Assembly (NCBI GenBank): GCA_902812435.1
Contig: CADDZA010000003.1
Span: 1-55,875 of the forward strand
Length of the DNA stretch: 55,875 bases
Direction: 5' to 3'
From: Clostridia bacterium
GTDB taxonomy: Bacteria > Bacillota > DSM-12270 > Thermacetogeniales > Thermacetogeniaceae
Positions 42,585 to 51,991 of the stretch are shown piece by piece. The notes under the pieces are model-generated. The model was given only the letters and a program-made list of their open reading frames with translations. It did not search any database and was not told the origin of the DNA. Both the position numbers and the translations under genes were made by a program. Position 1 is the first letter of the stretch; the number at the start of each line of letters is the position of its first letter.

Positions 42585-44264
42585 TTATTTCTGCCGAAGG
42601 AGCTGTTCCGCATGGCTGCGGGTTACCTCTTCATCTTCAGCTCCACCCAGCAACCTTGCAAGTTCTTTTACCCTCTGCTGCTCGTCAAGCAGGTGAACAA
42701 ATGTGTAAGTTTGATCGTCCACTGTCTTTTTTTCTATGTAGAAATGCCTCTGTCCCTTGCTTGCAATGTAGGGCGAGTGGGTTACGCACAGCACCTGCTT
42801 CGTGCGCGCCACCGTGCTCAACCTTTCACCGACAATCTGAAGGGTCCTGCCGCCGATACCTGTATCGATCTCGTCAAAAATAAGAGTTGGAATCTGGTCT
42901 GTTTCGGCAAGGATCACCTTTAAGGCGAGCATGACCCGCGACATTTCACCACCTGATGCAATTTTTGCCAGGGGTTTAAGGGGTTCGCCCGGGTTGGCGC
43001 TGAATAAAAACTCAATCCGGTCATTTCCAACAGGCGTAGGCGCTGTCAAACTCTCCCAGGCAATATCAAAGCGCGCATTCTCCATTCCCAAACTGCGCAG
43101 TTCATTTACAACCTCAGAAGTAAAGACAGCAGCTTTCTCCCTACGTAGGGCGGCCAATTCATTTCCAACAGTTTCGTATTGACGGAGAACTTCCGCATAT
43201 TCCTCGGCCAGTTTCTCTGCGCGGCTGTGCATCTGACCGAGTTCCTCCAGTTCTGCTGCCGCCTGATCCCGGTAGGCACATACCTCTTCCAATGATGCCC
43301 CGTACTTGCGCATCAAGTTTTTCAGGGCATATAGCCTCTCCTCAACCTCCTGGGCATGATCCGGGTCAAAATCGAGCTTCTCCCGGTATTCCCGTAGAAA
43401 ATCCAAAACGTCTTCCAGCCTGTACTTGATTTCCTGCAGCGTGGCGGAGATCGTCTCCGCCGTCTTGTCATAGCGTACCATTTCCTGGGCCTTATCTGCG
43501 GCACGGCTCAAGAGGTCGTAAGCAGGAATCATATTGGAATACCCATCAAACAGATCCTCTGTGATTTCCTTGGCCAAGCAAGCCAACTTTTCCCCGTAGC
43601 GCAGGCGTTCTCTTTCCTTTTCCAGTTCCTCTTTCTCACCCGGGCACGGTTTAATCCTTTCTATATCTGCTATTGCGTGCCTCAGATAGTCTATGCGCCG
43701 GGCTCTTTCTCTCTCGTCGAGCATTAATTTTTCCTGTTCTTCCTTAAGATGAATCAAGCGCTGGTACAGGTTTTCAACCAGGGCGCGCCTCTCCAGCAAA
43801 TCAGAACCTCCGAAGTGATCCAACAACTCCAGATGCCGATCCACCCTCAACAAAGACTGGTGTTCATGCTGACCATGCAAATCAACCAGGAGCTCGCCAA
43901 TGGAACGGTACATGGCCAGAGGGACAACCCGCCCATTAACCCGGCAGACACCTCTTCCGCCGCGCACCACCTCGCGTGCCAGCATAAGAGTGCCATCCTC
44001 GCTTACAGACAGGCCAAGTTCTGCCAGCTTCCGGGAAACCCGGGGCAATTCGCTGCAGTCAAACAGGCCTTCCACGTAGGCCCTTTCAGTACCGGTGCGC
44101 ACCTGTTCACCCAGAGCTCGTCCCCCTACCAGGAGATTCATGGCATCAACGACAATTGATTTACCAGCCCCGGTCTCCCCGGTCAATACATTTAAACCCG
44201 GTCCCAGGGACAGACGCACTTCTCTGATCAATGCCAGATTCTCAATAGTAATCTCGAGAAGCAT
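42585..44264 (-). CDS. recN: DNA repair protein RecN
   Basis: 559 residues, SMC-like ATPase for double-strand-break repair. Walker A: PGLNVLTGETGAGKSIVVDA; the central ~300 residues are coiled coil (KLACLAKEITEDLFD, AELEELGQMHSRAEKLAEEY); signature and Walker B: LAKIASGGEMSRVMLALKVI and IPTLIFDEIDTGIGG. Full length. Ten bases after argR. Confidence 0.96.
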   Translation of the reverse strand: MLLEITIENLALIREVRLSLGPGLNVLTGETGAGKSIVVDAMNLLVGGRALGEQVRTGTERAYVEGLFDCSELPRVSRKLAELGLSVSEDGTLMLAREVVRGGRGVCRVNGRVVPLAMYRSIGELLVDLHGQHEHQSLLRVDRHLELLDHFGGSDLLERRALVENLYQRLIHLKEEQEKLMLDERERARRIDYLRHAIADIERIKPCPGEKEELEKERERLRYGEKLACLAKEITEDLFDGYSNMIPAYDLLSRAADKAQEMVRYDKTAETISATLQEIKYRLEDVLDFLREYREKLDFDPDHAQEVEERLYALKNLMRKYGASLEEVCAYRDQAAAELEELGQMHSRAEKLAEEYAEVLRQYETVGNELAALRREKAAVFTSEVVNELRSLGMENARFDIAWESLTAPTPVGNDRIEFLFSANPGEPLKPLAKIASGGEMSRVMLALKVILAETDQIPTLIFDEIDTGIGGRTLQIVGERLSTVARTKQVLCVTHSPYIASKGQRHFYIEKKTVDDQTYTFVHLLDEQQRVKELARLLGGAEDEEVTRSHAEQLLRQK

Positions 44265-44273
44265 TGTGATACC

Positions 44274-44729
44274 TCACACCAAAAGGGATTCCAACCTTTC
44301 AACAACCTGCATCACAATCTCCCGCGGTTTCACAATCACGAAAATTGTATCGTCTCCGGCTACGGTTCCGATAATTTCCCGCCAGCCCACCTGATCTATA
44401 GCCGAGGCCACTCCTTGGGCTGCGCCGGGCAAGGTATGGACCACAATGATATTTTCGCTGAAATCAACATCGACAACGGCATCCTGGAAGAGCCGGCGCA
44501 AGCGTTCTTGAGAGCGGGGCGATTCCAATTGCTGCTGTGGCCGTGCATAACGATAGACATCACCGGCAGTGGGTACTTTTACTAACTGAAGTTCTTTAAT
44601 ATCCCGCGAGATCGTTGCCTGTGTGGTTGGAATACCCCTGTTCCTCAGTTCTTGTGCCAGTTCCTCCTGAGTCGTAATCGGTTTTGATTCAATGATTTCG
44701 AGGATTAATTGCTGACGCCTCAACTTCAT
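44274..44729 (-). CDS. argR: Arginine repressor ArgR/AhrC
   Basis: About 151 residues. N-terminal winged helix (MKLRRQQLILEIIESKPITT, TQATISRDIKELQLVKVPTA) and C-terminal arginine-binding/hexamerisation domain (ENIIVVHTLPGAAQGVASAI, EIIGTVAGDDTIFVIV with the GDDT ligand motif). Controls arginine biosynthesis/catabolism. Start taken as the ATG at 44729 because the MKLRRQ beginning is typical; an ATG four codons upstream abuts its SD. Conserved argR-recN pairing. Confidence 0.94.
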   Translation of the reverse strand: MKLRRQQLILEIIESKPITTQEELAQELRNRGIPTTQATISRDIKELQLVKVPTAGDVYRYARPQQQLESPRSQERLRRLFQDAVVDVDFSENIIVVHTLPGAAQGVASAIDQVGWREIIGTVAGDDTIFVIVKPREIVMQVVERLESLLV

Positions 44730-44751
44730 GTTATCAACCATCTCCCAGGGT

Positions 44752-45609
44752 CTAATGATCCTCCTCCCGAAGTTTCAGCCGTAAAACTTCAAAGAACGAT
44801 CTATTCCTGAGTTTGACTAAATTTGTATATACATCGGCCTTCTTAACAAGGATCTGGTCCTTCTTTTGCAGCGGAAAACCAATCTGCCCGTCGATCGTAA
44901 CCATAACATCAGGAGACTCGGATTTTAGAACAATCCTGATCAACTCGTGATCGGCAAGAATGAACGGACGGGCATATAGCGTATGCGGGCAGATTGGGGT
45001 GACAATCAAAACTCCCAGATCTGGCCTAACGATTGGTCCCCCGGCAGAAAGAGAATAAGCGGTGGAACCGGTAGGAGAAGCAACGATGATGCCATCCGCC
45101 CGGTAAGTAGCAAGATACTCATCACCTACGTAAGTCTCGAGTCTGATAATCCGGGAAAGGGGGCCCTTTGTAATCACCACGTCATTCAAGGCATAAAAAC
45201 TGGCTACAGACACTCCTTCACGCCGCACTTCGGCAGAGAGCATCATGCGCTTTTCAATTATGTAATCCCCCCGGAGCAACCTCTCCAGGCACGGAAACAG
45301 ATCGGCCATCTCCAAATCAGTGAGGAATCCCAGGTGACCTAAATTAACCCCTAATATTGGTATTCCCGTCCCTGCGAGTGAGCGGGCTGTCCCCAGGAGG
45401 GTACCGTCTCCTCCTAAAGTAATAATTAGATCAACTTCCTCTGTAAACTTCATCTCGGGACAGGGAACATCCGTATACGGGTTATCTTCACCAGAACTCT
45501 GGGGCATAATCACTTTTATATTTCGCTTTACAAACCAATCCGTAAGAATCTGGAGGAACTCACCGCCCTGGGTTTTTCTAAAATTTACTATTAAACCTAC
45601 CCGTTCCAT
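44752..45609 (-). CDS. nadK: NAD kinase
   Basis: 285 residues; phosphorylates NAD+ to NADP+. The diacylglycerol-kinase-like GGDGT motif is in DLIITLGGDGTLLGTARSLA, followed by NLGHLGFLTDLE, and GIIVASPTGSTAYSLSAGGP in the nucleotide-binding domain. Lies between tlyA and argR as in other Firmicutes. Confidence 0.95.
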   Translation of the reverse strand: MERVGLIVNFRKTQGGEFLQILTDWFVKRNIKVIMPQSSGEDNPYTDVPCPEMKFTEEVDLIITLGGDGTLLGTARSLAGTGIPILGVNLGHLGFLTDLEMADLFPCLERLLRGDYIIEKRMMLSAEVRREGVSVASFYALNDVVITKGPLSRIIRLETYVGDEYLATYRADGIIVASPTGSTAYSLSAGGPIVRPDLGVLIVTPICPHTLYARPFILADHELIRIVLKSESPDVMVTIDGQIGFPLQKKDQILVKKADVYTNLVKLRNRSFFEVLRLKLREEDH

Positions 45610-45640
45610 CTTAAGCCTCCCATACTCTAGCTGATTACTG

Positions 45641-46471
45641 TCACGTCTGTCCGTCCAACAAGGCTTCGTGAGCGGTTGCTACAACGCACCTGACTTCCTC
45701 GGGGGAAAGCTCTGCGGTAAACCCGCCATCTCCTGTTACCATCCACAAAAAAAATTCCACATTCCCGTCTGCCCCTAAGAGCGGTGAATAGGTCACCCCC
45801 TTTATATGAAAGCCTAATTCCCGGCTGATTTTTATGATACGCTCCAGCACCCGGCAATGTACGTCAGCGTCTGTTACGACACCGCCCTTTCCCACGTATT
45901 CACGCCCGGCTTCAAACTGCGGCTTTACCAGGGCTACAACCTCTCCCCCGTTATTGAGCAGTCTCCTTACCGCCGGCAGCACTTTCTCGAGGGAAATAAA
46001 GGACAGGTCAAGGGTGACCAGATCAACCCGGGTACCCAAGTCCTCTGGCGTCAGGTAGCGAAGGTTTGTTCTTTCATATACTGCAACACGCGGGTCCTGG
46101 CGCAGCTCCCAAGCAAGCTGTCCATAGCCAACGTCAACTGCATAAACCCGCCGCGCCCCCTGTTTTAACAGACACTGGGTAAAGCCCCCGGTCGAGGCAC
46201 CGGCATCAAGCGCTATCTTGTCCTTGACAGTTATACCAAATTTATGGAGGGCATCTTCCAGTTTTAGACCACCCCGGCTTACATAGGGGCAGGGATTCCC
46301 TCTGACTTCAATCTCTCCATTGGGATCGACGAAAGTGCCCGGTTTTTCTATGCGCCGTCCCTGGTAAAAGACAAGTCCCGCCATAACAGCCCTCCTGGCC
46401 TGTTCCCGGCTCGAAAAAAAAGCTTTATCTACCAGCAGTGTATCAATGCGAACCTTGCCACGGGAACCCAA
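45641..46471 (-). CDS. tlyA: TlyA family rRNA (cytidine-2'-O)-methyltransferase
   Basis: About 276 residues. S4 domain at the N-terminus (RIDTLLVDKAFFSSREQARR), then a FtsJ-like Rossmann methyltransferase: DKIALDAGASTGGFTQCLLK with the SAM motif, YAVDVGYGQLAWELRQDPRV and VDLVTLDLSFISLEKVLPAV. In actinobacteria TlyA methylates 16S and 23S rRNA. Start TTG at 46471 sits two bases after the dxs stop and nine after AAAGGG; the frame extends to 46480. Also called YqxC. Confidence 0.9.
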   Translation of the reverse strand: MGSRGKVRIDTLLVDKAFFSSREQARRAVMAGLVFYQGRRIEKPGTFVDPNGEIEVRGNPCPYVSRGGLKLEDALHKFGITVKDKIALDAGASTGGFTQCLLKQGARRVYAVDVGYGQLAWELRQDPRVAVYERTNLRYLTPEDLGTRVDLVTLDLSFISLEKVLPAVRRLLNNGGEVVALVKPQFEAGREYVGKGGVVTDADVHCRVLERIIKISRELGFHIKGVTYSPLLGADGNVEFFLWMVTGDGGFTAELSPEEVRCVVATAHEALLDGQT

Positions 46472-46473
46472 GC

Positions 46474-48336
46474 CTACCAACCCTTTGCTTTAACGAAATC
46501 AACGATCCCCTGTGCATCCAATCCGTAATGTCGTCGGAGAAGTTCAGGCGCTCCATGTTCTACAAAGCAGTCGGGTATTCCAATCCTGGCAACTTCACCT
46601 CTAAATCCCCGCTCTGTTAAAAACTCCAGGACCGCACTTCCAAATCCCCCGGCCAGGACATTTTCCTCAAGGGTAAGTACCCTCTGTGTTCCCTCCGCCC
46701 ATTTTAGAATCAGGTCTTCATCCAGGGGTTTCACGAAACGGCAGTTGATGACTGCTGCCATGCAGTTATCCTTTGCCAGTTGTTCGGCCGCTTCGAGAGC
46801 AGCATAAACGAGCGGCCCCACCCCAAAAATGACCAGATCCTTTCCTTCCCGCAGGACCTCGCCCTGCCCGGGAGCAATGGATTCGGGCTTGTACTCAAAT
46901 ACAAGATTCTTCCCATTGCCTCGCGGGTAACGTATTGCCGTCGGTCTTTTATAATCAAGGGCGTTCGCAAGCATAACCGCCAGTTCATTCTGGTCCTTGG
47001 GAGTCATAATGATCATACCCGGAATGCTTCTTAAATAGGATAGGTCAAACAGGCCCTGGTGCGTTTCGCCGTCTTCTCCAACAATCCCCGCCCGATCCAG
47101 GGCAAAAACAACAGGAAGCCCCTGCAGCGCAACGTCATGCACAATCTGGTCATAGGCTCGCTGCAGGAAAGTCGAATAGATGACCACAACCGGCTGGTAG
47201 CCGCCGCGGGCCAGGCCAGCGGCAAGGGTAACAGCGTGCTGTTCTGCAATCCCCACATCGAAAAAGCGTTTGGGAAATTTCCGTGCAAAGTTGCTCAACC
47301 CGGTCCCGTCAGTCATGGCTGCGGTAATCGCAACCAGGCGTGGATTTTCTTCCGCAAGGCGGCAAATGCACTCCCCAAAAACCTGGGTATAAGTAGGAGC
47401 CGTACCCTTCGAGTAAGGTACCCCTGTCTTTAAATCAAACGGACCGATGCCGTGGAATTTGTCCGGGTTCCTTTCCGCGGGAGGGTACCCCTTTCCTTTT
47501 TTGGTGTAAACATGTACCAGGACCGGCCCCGCTAACATTTTCGCCCGCTCAAAAACCTGATACAACAGCTTGATGTTATGACCATCGATTGGGCCCAGGT
47601 AGGTAAAGCCCAATTCCTCAAAGATGATTCCGGAAACAAGCAGGTACTTGACACTGTCTTTGAAGCGTTCAACCGCTTTGACCATGCGCGGCCCGATATT
47701 TGGAATGCGCCGCAGGATTTCCTCAATCTCCTCTTTACTTCTGTGATAGAGGGGATCTGTTCGCAGCCTGCTTAGGTAGCCGGCCATGGCTCCGACATTT
47801 TTGGTTATTGACATTTCGTTATCATTAAGCACCACGATCAGCCTTGTCCCCAGCTGTCCCGCGTGGTTCAAAGCCTCATATGCCATCCCGCCCGTTAAGG
47901 CACCGTCACCGATAACCGCCACAACCGAAAATTTGTCTCTGTTTAAATCCCTCGCCAGCGCCATGCCAAGGGCAGCAGATATTGATGTGCTGCTGTGTCC
48001 CGTTTCAAAACAGTCATGGACACTCTCGCGCAATTTTGGGAAGCCGCTCAGACCTCCGTATTGTCTCAATGTGGAAAACTGTTTGCGACGTCCTGTGAGG
48101 ATTTTGTGAACGTAAGACTGGTGGCCGACATCCCAGATAATCTTATCGCGGGGTGAGTTAAAAGCAAGGTGAAGGGCAATTGTTAATTCCACCACACCCA
48201 GATTGGGTGCCAGGTGCCCTCCTGTTCCGGCAACAGTCTGAAGCACGTAGGCCCTGATTTCACGAGCCAGGGCCTCCAACTCCGAGAAGGACAGCTTGCG
48301 TAAATCGGAAGGGTCTTCAATTCGCTCTAAGATCAC
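46474..48336 (-). CDS. dxs: 1-deoxy-D-xylulose-5-phosphate synthase
   Basis: 620 residues, thiamine-diphosphate enzyme starting the non-mevalonate isoprenoid pathway. [39 protein letters not shown] (ThDP GDG...), [33 protein letters not shown] and [20 protein letters not shown] are conserved. Start GTG overlaps the oapA stop. Its product feeds ispA, located just beyond the OLE RNA. Confidence 0.97.
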   Translation of the reverse strand: MILERIEDPSDLRKLSFSELEALAREIRAYVLQTVAGTGGHLAPNLGVVELTIALHLAFNSPRDKIIWDVGHQSYVHKILTGRRKQFSTLRQYGGLSGFPKLRESVHDCFETGHSSTSISAALGMALARDLNRDKFSVVAVIGDGALTGGMAYEALNHAGQLGTRLIVVLNDNEMSITKNVGAMAGYLSRLRTDPLYHRSKEEIEEILRRIPNIGPRMVKAVERFKDSVKYLLVSGIIFEELGFTYLGPIDGHNIKLLYQVFERAKMLAGPVLVHVYTKKGKGYPPAERNPDKFHGIGPFDLKTGVPYSKGTAPTYTQVFGECICRLAEENPRLVAITAAMTDGTGLSNFARKFPKRFFDVGIAEQHAVTLAAGLARGGYQPVVVIYSTFLQRAYDQIVHDVALQGLPVVFALDRAGIVGEDGETHQGLFDLSYLRSIPGMIIMTPKDQNELAVMLANALDYKRPTAIRYPRGNGKNLVFEYKPESIAPGQGEVLREGKDLVIFGVGPLVYAALEAAEQLAKDNCMAAVINCRFVKPLDEDLILKWAEGTQRVLTLEENVLAGGFGSAVLEFLTERGFRGEVARIGIPDCFVEHGAPELLRRHYGLDAQGIVDFVKAKGW

Positions 48337-48920
48337 TTTTTTTTCACCTTTTCTCCTCTTGCGAGGTGAAATATTTCGTATCCCGTGAGCCTTTCAATCC
48401 AGGCTAACAGCTGGCCGAGCCGGAACATGATCTCCGTAGCTTCTCTGAGAGCAATCCCCTTTCCCAAAGCCTTCCCCCCTACAGAGAAAGCCGCCACAAA
48501 ACCTGTCATGACCGTCGTCAATAGACCCGATTCGATGCCCGGCCGGTTAGCAAGCAGGCGAAAAACTATAACAGCCCCCAGTGATCCTGCAAGGGTACTG
48601 GAAATATCACCCATTACATCACTGCAGATAACAGCAACCTGATCGGCGTTCTTGATCAACCTTACTGCCTGACGTGCCCCCATTACCCTGTTGGCCGCCC
48701 TGGCATTCAATGGACTTAGCTCTGCCGCAGCAGCAGCGAATCCGATCATATCGAAAATGATCCCGATAAGAATAACCAACAGTAAAAGGAAAAAGGCTAA
48801 AAAAAGAACGACAATTTGCCGCATGAGTACTTCTGCCAAATAGCTGAAGAGCAAGCTGAAGAAAAAGGTCAAAATGGCGTAACGCAAACCATGGCGCAGC
48901 CATTTAGTTCGTTCCGGCAT
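48333..48920 (-). CDS. oapA: OLE-associated membrane protein OapA (CNNM/DUF21-like)
   Basis: 195 residues with four predicted membrane helices (about [56 protein letters not shown], and [18 protein letters not shown]). The region [20 protein letters not shown] with [20 protein letters not shown] resembles the connecting part of CNNM/CorB Mg2+ transporters. In species with OLE RNA the partner gene oapA lies between the OLE locus and dxs, exactly as here. OapA dimers bind OLE RNA and bring it to the membrane; the complex affects Mg2+, alcohol and cold tolerance in Halalkalibacterium. The assignment rests on size, topology and synteny. Confidence 0.82.
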   Translation of the reverse strand: MPERTKWLRHGLRYAILTFFFSLLFSYLAEVLMRQIVVLFLAFFLLLLVILIGIIFDMIGFAAAAAELSPLNARAANRVMGARQAVRLIKNADQVAVICSDVMGDISSTLAGSLGAVIVFRLLANRPGIESGLLTTVMTGFVAAFSVGGKALGKGIALREATEIMFRLGQLLAWIERLTGYEIFHLARGEKVKKK

Positions 48921-48974
48921 ATTTTTGAGTCACCCATAAAAAAATAACGGTTAATTAAGGATATATCAAAATTT

Positions 48975-49603
48975 TTGCGAGGTGGGAATTGAGTGGGTGG
49001 CCACCCGCTGAGTAAATATTGTGGCTTAGGTCTAGCAGGTTTTCCCAACGAGGCACCAAAACGTCGCCGTCCTGGCGGTTCCCCTTTAAGCCTGTTCTGC
49101 TTCGTTGCCGAAAACAGGGCTAGATTACCACTTAGTCCACACTTTAATCCCCAGCAGGTGCTGCGACGTGCAGACAGTCTAGGAGATTTCCTCAACGGTT
49201 CTACCGACTTCTAGCCTCTTTTGCAGGGAAGGTTTCAGACAGTCTCTCGTGGTATCCAGGGCCCTGGAACCACGAGGCCTTTTTTTATCATCCACCAGCC
49301 CCACTCAAGGCAGGCTACCCAGCAAACCGTACTGCATGCTGGTTCAACCCTGAGCCGTGGTCTGTATCCCACGAACTAGGGCCTCCGCGGAGGAAGGGTC
49401 AACGCCTACATGCCTTTGTAGATCGCCCTTCCCCCTTAACTCCCGGTACAAACCCCCGAATGGGCCTCGGAAGCCGGCACCGGGAACTTCATCGATATGC
49501 CCGTGACGGATTTTTAGGCCCGCCTTTGAAATCGGCTGTCCCGACTAGAATACTGCACCACCCACTATTAATTCACTCCAGGCCGGTAATGTCCGGCTAT
49601 TGA
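48975..49603 (-). ncRNA. ole: OLE RNA (ornate, large, extremophilic), ~630 nt
   Basis: The 730-base gap between ispA and oapA has no ORF but strong RNA features. Its 5' end follows a sigma-A promoter (49610-49638). AGTGGGTGG near the 5' end (49558-49566) is exactly complementary to CCACCCACT near the 3' end (48992-49000), extended by GAATT (49570-49574) with AATTC (48986-48990), closing a ~590-nt fold. A very stable hairpin lies at 49246-49276. AGACTGTCTG occurs twice. Size, position between ispA and oapA-dxs, and orientation match OLE RNA, a membrane-associated ribonucleoprotein RNA of extremophilic Gram-positives. Sequence-level motifs were not checked against a covariance model. The 3' end is estimated. 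Confidence 0.85.
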
Positions 49604-49609
49604 TGTAAC

Positions 49610-49638
49610 ATTATAACATAACTTATATTTACAAACAA
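49610..49638 (-). promoter_or_regulatory. Predicted sigma-A promoter of the OLE RNA
   Basis: TTGTTT (-35, 49633-49638), a 17-nt spacer and a perfect TATAAT (-10, 49610-49615). Initiation near 49603 would put the hairpin CCGG-N6-CCGG at the very 5' end of the RNA. Confidence 0.78.
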
Positions 49639-49651
49639 ATTTTCGTCTTGT

Positions 49652-50539
49652 TCAGGATTTCCGGTGCAGTAAGTAGCGTACCGTTTCCCTCAAAAAATCC
49701 GCCCGCGATCCGAACATTTCGAGACTATGCAAAGCTTTGTTCACTTGTTCAGCGGCTAACCTGCGCGCCTTTTCCATTCCAAAGACAGCCGGGTAGGTGG
49801 CCTTCTTTTTGACAAGGTCGCTTTTTACAGGCTTCCCCAGCTCCCTTTCGTCGCCCGTAATGTCCAATATGTCGTCCGTGATCTGAAAGGCTAAACCAAA
49901 AGCGGCAGCATAGTCCGTTAATGCCTGCAACTGGCGCTCATCTGCCCCTGCCAGTAGAGAAGCTGAGCACACGGCTGCGCGAAACAGGGCCCCTGTCTTG
50001 TGTTCGTGTATGTAAGCAAGGGTATCAGGCATCACCTGAATCCCCTCGGACTCGAGGTCCACAACCTGCCCCCCGATCAGCCCACCGGTACCCGCGGCCT
50101 TACTCACCTCTTCAACGATCTTTACAACCAGCCCGGCATCAAAACCCTCTTTTTTCAGGTCGCTCAAAGTCTGAAAGGCCAGGGTCAGCAATGCATCACC
50201 GGCCAGAATCGCCACAGCTTCACCGAATACTCTGTGGCATGTGGGTTTACCACGGCGGTAATCATCATCGTCCATTGCCGGCAGGTCATCGTGAATCAGA
50301 GAGTAGGTATGGATCATTTCCAGTGACGCCGCTACCGGAAGAACCCGCTTTGGCTCCATACTCAGCAACTCGGCAACAGCCAGTACAAGCGCCCCTCTCA
50401 AACGCTTCCCACCCGCGAAAAGGCTGTACCGCATAGCCTCGTGGATTTTAGGTGGGTACCGGGAGGCCGGAGGGAGATAACGATCTAAAGCAGCGTTGAT
50501 CATGGCTGCTTTTTGACCCAATTCCTTTTTCCAGATCAC
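49652..50539 (-). CDS. ispA: Farnesyl diphosphate synthase (polyprenyl synthetase)
   Basis: 295 residues, all-helical prenyltransferase. First aspartate-rich motif DDLPAMDDDDYRRGKPTCHR, second FGLAFQITDDILDITGDERE, with AGGKRLRGALVLAVAEL and KTGALFRAAVCSASLLAG. Product-length determinants before the first motif (MIHTYSLIHDD) fit FPP/GGPP synthase. The start ATG overlaps the xseB stop. Upstream of OLE RNA and downstream of xseB, standard order. Confidence 0.94.
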   Translation of the reverse strand: MIWKKELGQKAAMINAALDRYLPPASRYPPKIHEAMRYSLFAGGKRLRGALVLAVAELLSMEPKRVLPVAASLEMIHTYSLIHDDLPAMDDDDYRRGKPTCHRVFGEAVAILAGDALLTLAFQTLSDLKKEGFDAGLVVKIVEEVSKAAGTGGLIGGQVVDLESEGIQVMPDTLAYIHEHKTGALFRAAVCSASLLAGADERQLQALTDYAAAFGLAFQITDDILDITGDERELGKPVKSDLVKKKATYPAVFGMEKARRLAAEQVNKALHSLEMFGSRADFLRETVRYLLHRKS

Positions 50540-50778
50540 TTCTGCCTGCCTCCCCCATCCTGGCCGCTGAGCCAGTGAGGAGCTTCCGCATAATAGTCCT
50601 CCAGCAGGACCTCGATCTGTTCTTCAAACTTGTTAAGCTTTGTGATACACAGGCGCAGCAATTTAACTCCTTCCTGAAAGGTTGCGAGGGCCTCGTCAAG
50701 GGTCATCTCTCCCTGTTCCAGCTCCGCAACAACCCTTTCCAATCGCGCCAGGGCTTGTTCAAAGGCTATTTCATCCAT
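50536..50778 (-). CDS. xseB: Exodeoxyribonuclease VII small subunit
   Basis: 80 residues: FEQALARLERVVAELEQGEM, TLDEALATFQEGVKLLRLCI, EEQIEVLLED. The small helical subunit binds XseA in exonuclease VII. The C-terminus (LSGQDGGGRQK) is variable. ATG 50778 has GGAGG five bases upstream. Confidence 0.94.
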   Translation of the reverse strand: MDEIAFEQALARLERVVAELEQGEMTLDEALATFQEGVKLLRLCITKLNKFEEQIEVLLEDYYAEAPHWLSGQDGGGRQK

Positions 50779-51991
50779 GCGGGTCCTCCTTTAATTCTTT
50801 GACCTGGCAATACATGCTTCCGTCGTCTAAAATCACATCAACCAGCTCCCCTACACTGGTCTCTCGAATTCCCTTTATAATATTACCTGTAGAGGGGTTG
50901 CGGCAAATACTGTAACCTCGTTTTAAGATTGCAAGAGGACTAAGTGCATCCAATTTACCCGCAATCAGTTCGGTTTTCGCCCTCGCATTCATGGTTATTG
51001 CCCGCGTTCTATCAAGCAAACGGCGGTTAAGAAAATTCACTTCCTGCTTATGAAGAAACAGGCGACTTTGAACAGAACGCGGCAGGCTTCGACCGGCAAT
51101 TGCCTTGACTTTTGCCCGTTTTTCCTTGAGATCCTGGTTAACAGCCTGTATCAAACGGCTCTGGAGGTTGAGTACTTGCCGTTCCAGTTCCCGGCGGTCT
51201 GGCACGACAATCTCAGCGGCGGCAGATGGTGTTGGCGCCCTTAAATCAGCAACAAGATCCGCTATTGAGTAATCTGTCTCGTGCCCCACAGCGCTCACAA
51301 CGGGGATATGCATGCGAAAGATCGCCCGGGCAACTTCTTCCGTGTTAAACGCCCAAAGCTCTTCGAGCGATCCCCCACCCCGGCCGACGATCACCACATC
51401 GATGTCGTCACGCCTGTCTAGCGCTGCGAGAGCTGCCTGAATCTCTCCAGGCGCCTGCTCCCCCTGGACGGCGGCAGGAGCTAAAACAACCGGCATCTGC
51501 GGGAAACGCCGCCTGATCACAGTGACAATATCGTGCCATGCCGCCCCGTTCGGCGATGTTACAACCCCCACCTTGCGAGGCAAAAAAGGGATCGGTTTTT
51601 TACGCTCTACGGCAAAGAGCCCTTCCGCCTCGAGCTTGTCTTTTAACAAGCAGTAGGCCAGATAAAGGGCTCCCACACCATCCGGCTCTAATTCCTCAAC
51701 ATATAACTGGTAGCTCCCGTCTCTCTCATAGAGACTAATGTACCCACGCACCAGGACATTCATCCCGTTTGCAGGCAAAAAATCCAACAGGCAGGCACGG
51801 GAACGGAACATGACACACCGCAAGCTGCTTAAATCATCCTTCAGTGTAAAGTAAATGTGACCAGAGGTGTGACGCTTAAAATTAGAAATTTCGCCGCGAA
51901 TCCAGAGATCGGACAGCAGTGAGTCAGATTCCAGGAGAGTCCGGATATAACCCGTGATCTCTCCCACCCGGTAGATCCTGCGCAGTACCAC
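50771..51991 (-). CDS. xseA: Exodeoxyribonuclease VII large subunit
   Basis: 406 residues. N-terminal OB fold (LWIRGEISNFKRHTSGHIYF, TLKDDLSSLRCVMFRS), the catalytic domain with VVTSPNGAAWHDIVTVIRRR, DVVIVGRGGGSLEELWAFN and PVVSAVGHETDYSIADLVAD, then a coiled coil of ~100 residues. Degrades single-stranded DNA in both directions. GTG start overlaps the folD stop (TAGTG). Confidence 0.95.
   Translation of the reverse strand: MVLRRIYRVGEITGYIRTLLESDSLLSDLWIRGEISNFKRHTSGHIYFTLKDDLSSLRCVMFRSRACLLDFLPANGMNVLVRGYISLYERDGSYQLYVEELEPDGVGALYLAYCLLKDKLEAEGLFAVERKKPIPFLPRKVGVVTSPNGAAWHDIVTVIRRRFPQMPVVLAPAAVQGEQAPGEIQAALAALDRRDDIDVVIVGRGGGSLEELWAFNTEEVARAIFRMHIPVVSAVGHETDYSIADLVADLRAPTPSAAAEIVVPDRRELERQVLNLQSRLIQAVNQDLKEKRAKVKAIAGRSLPRSVQSRLFLHKQEVNFLNRRLLDRTRAITMNARAKTELIAGKLDALSPLAILKRGYSICRNPSTGNIIKGIRETSVGELVDVILDDGSMYCQVKELKEDPHG

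Noticed and set aside
49243-49290. Terminator-like hairpin with seven T residues on the plus strand inside 49246-49287
   Set aside because: No plus-strand gene ends there; on the minus strand the hairpin is an internal stem of the OLE RNA and is preceded, not followed, by the T-tract complement.
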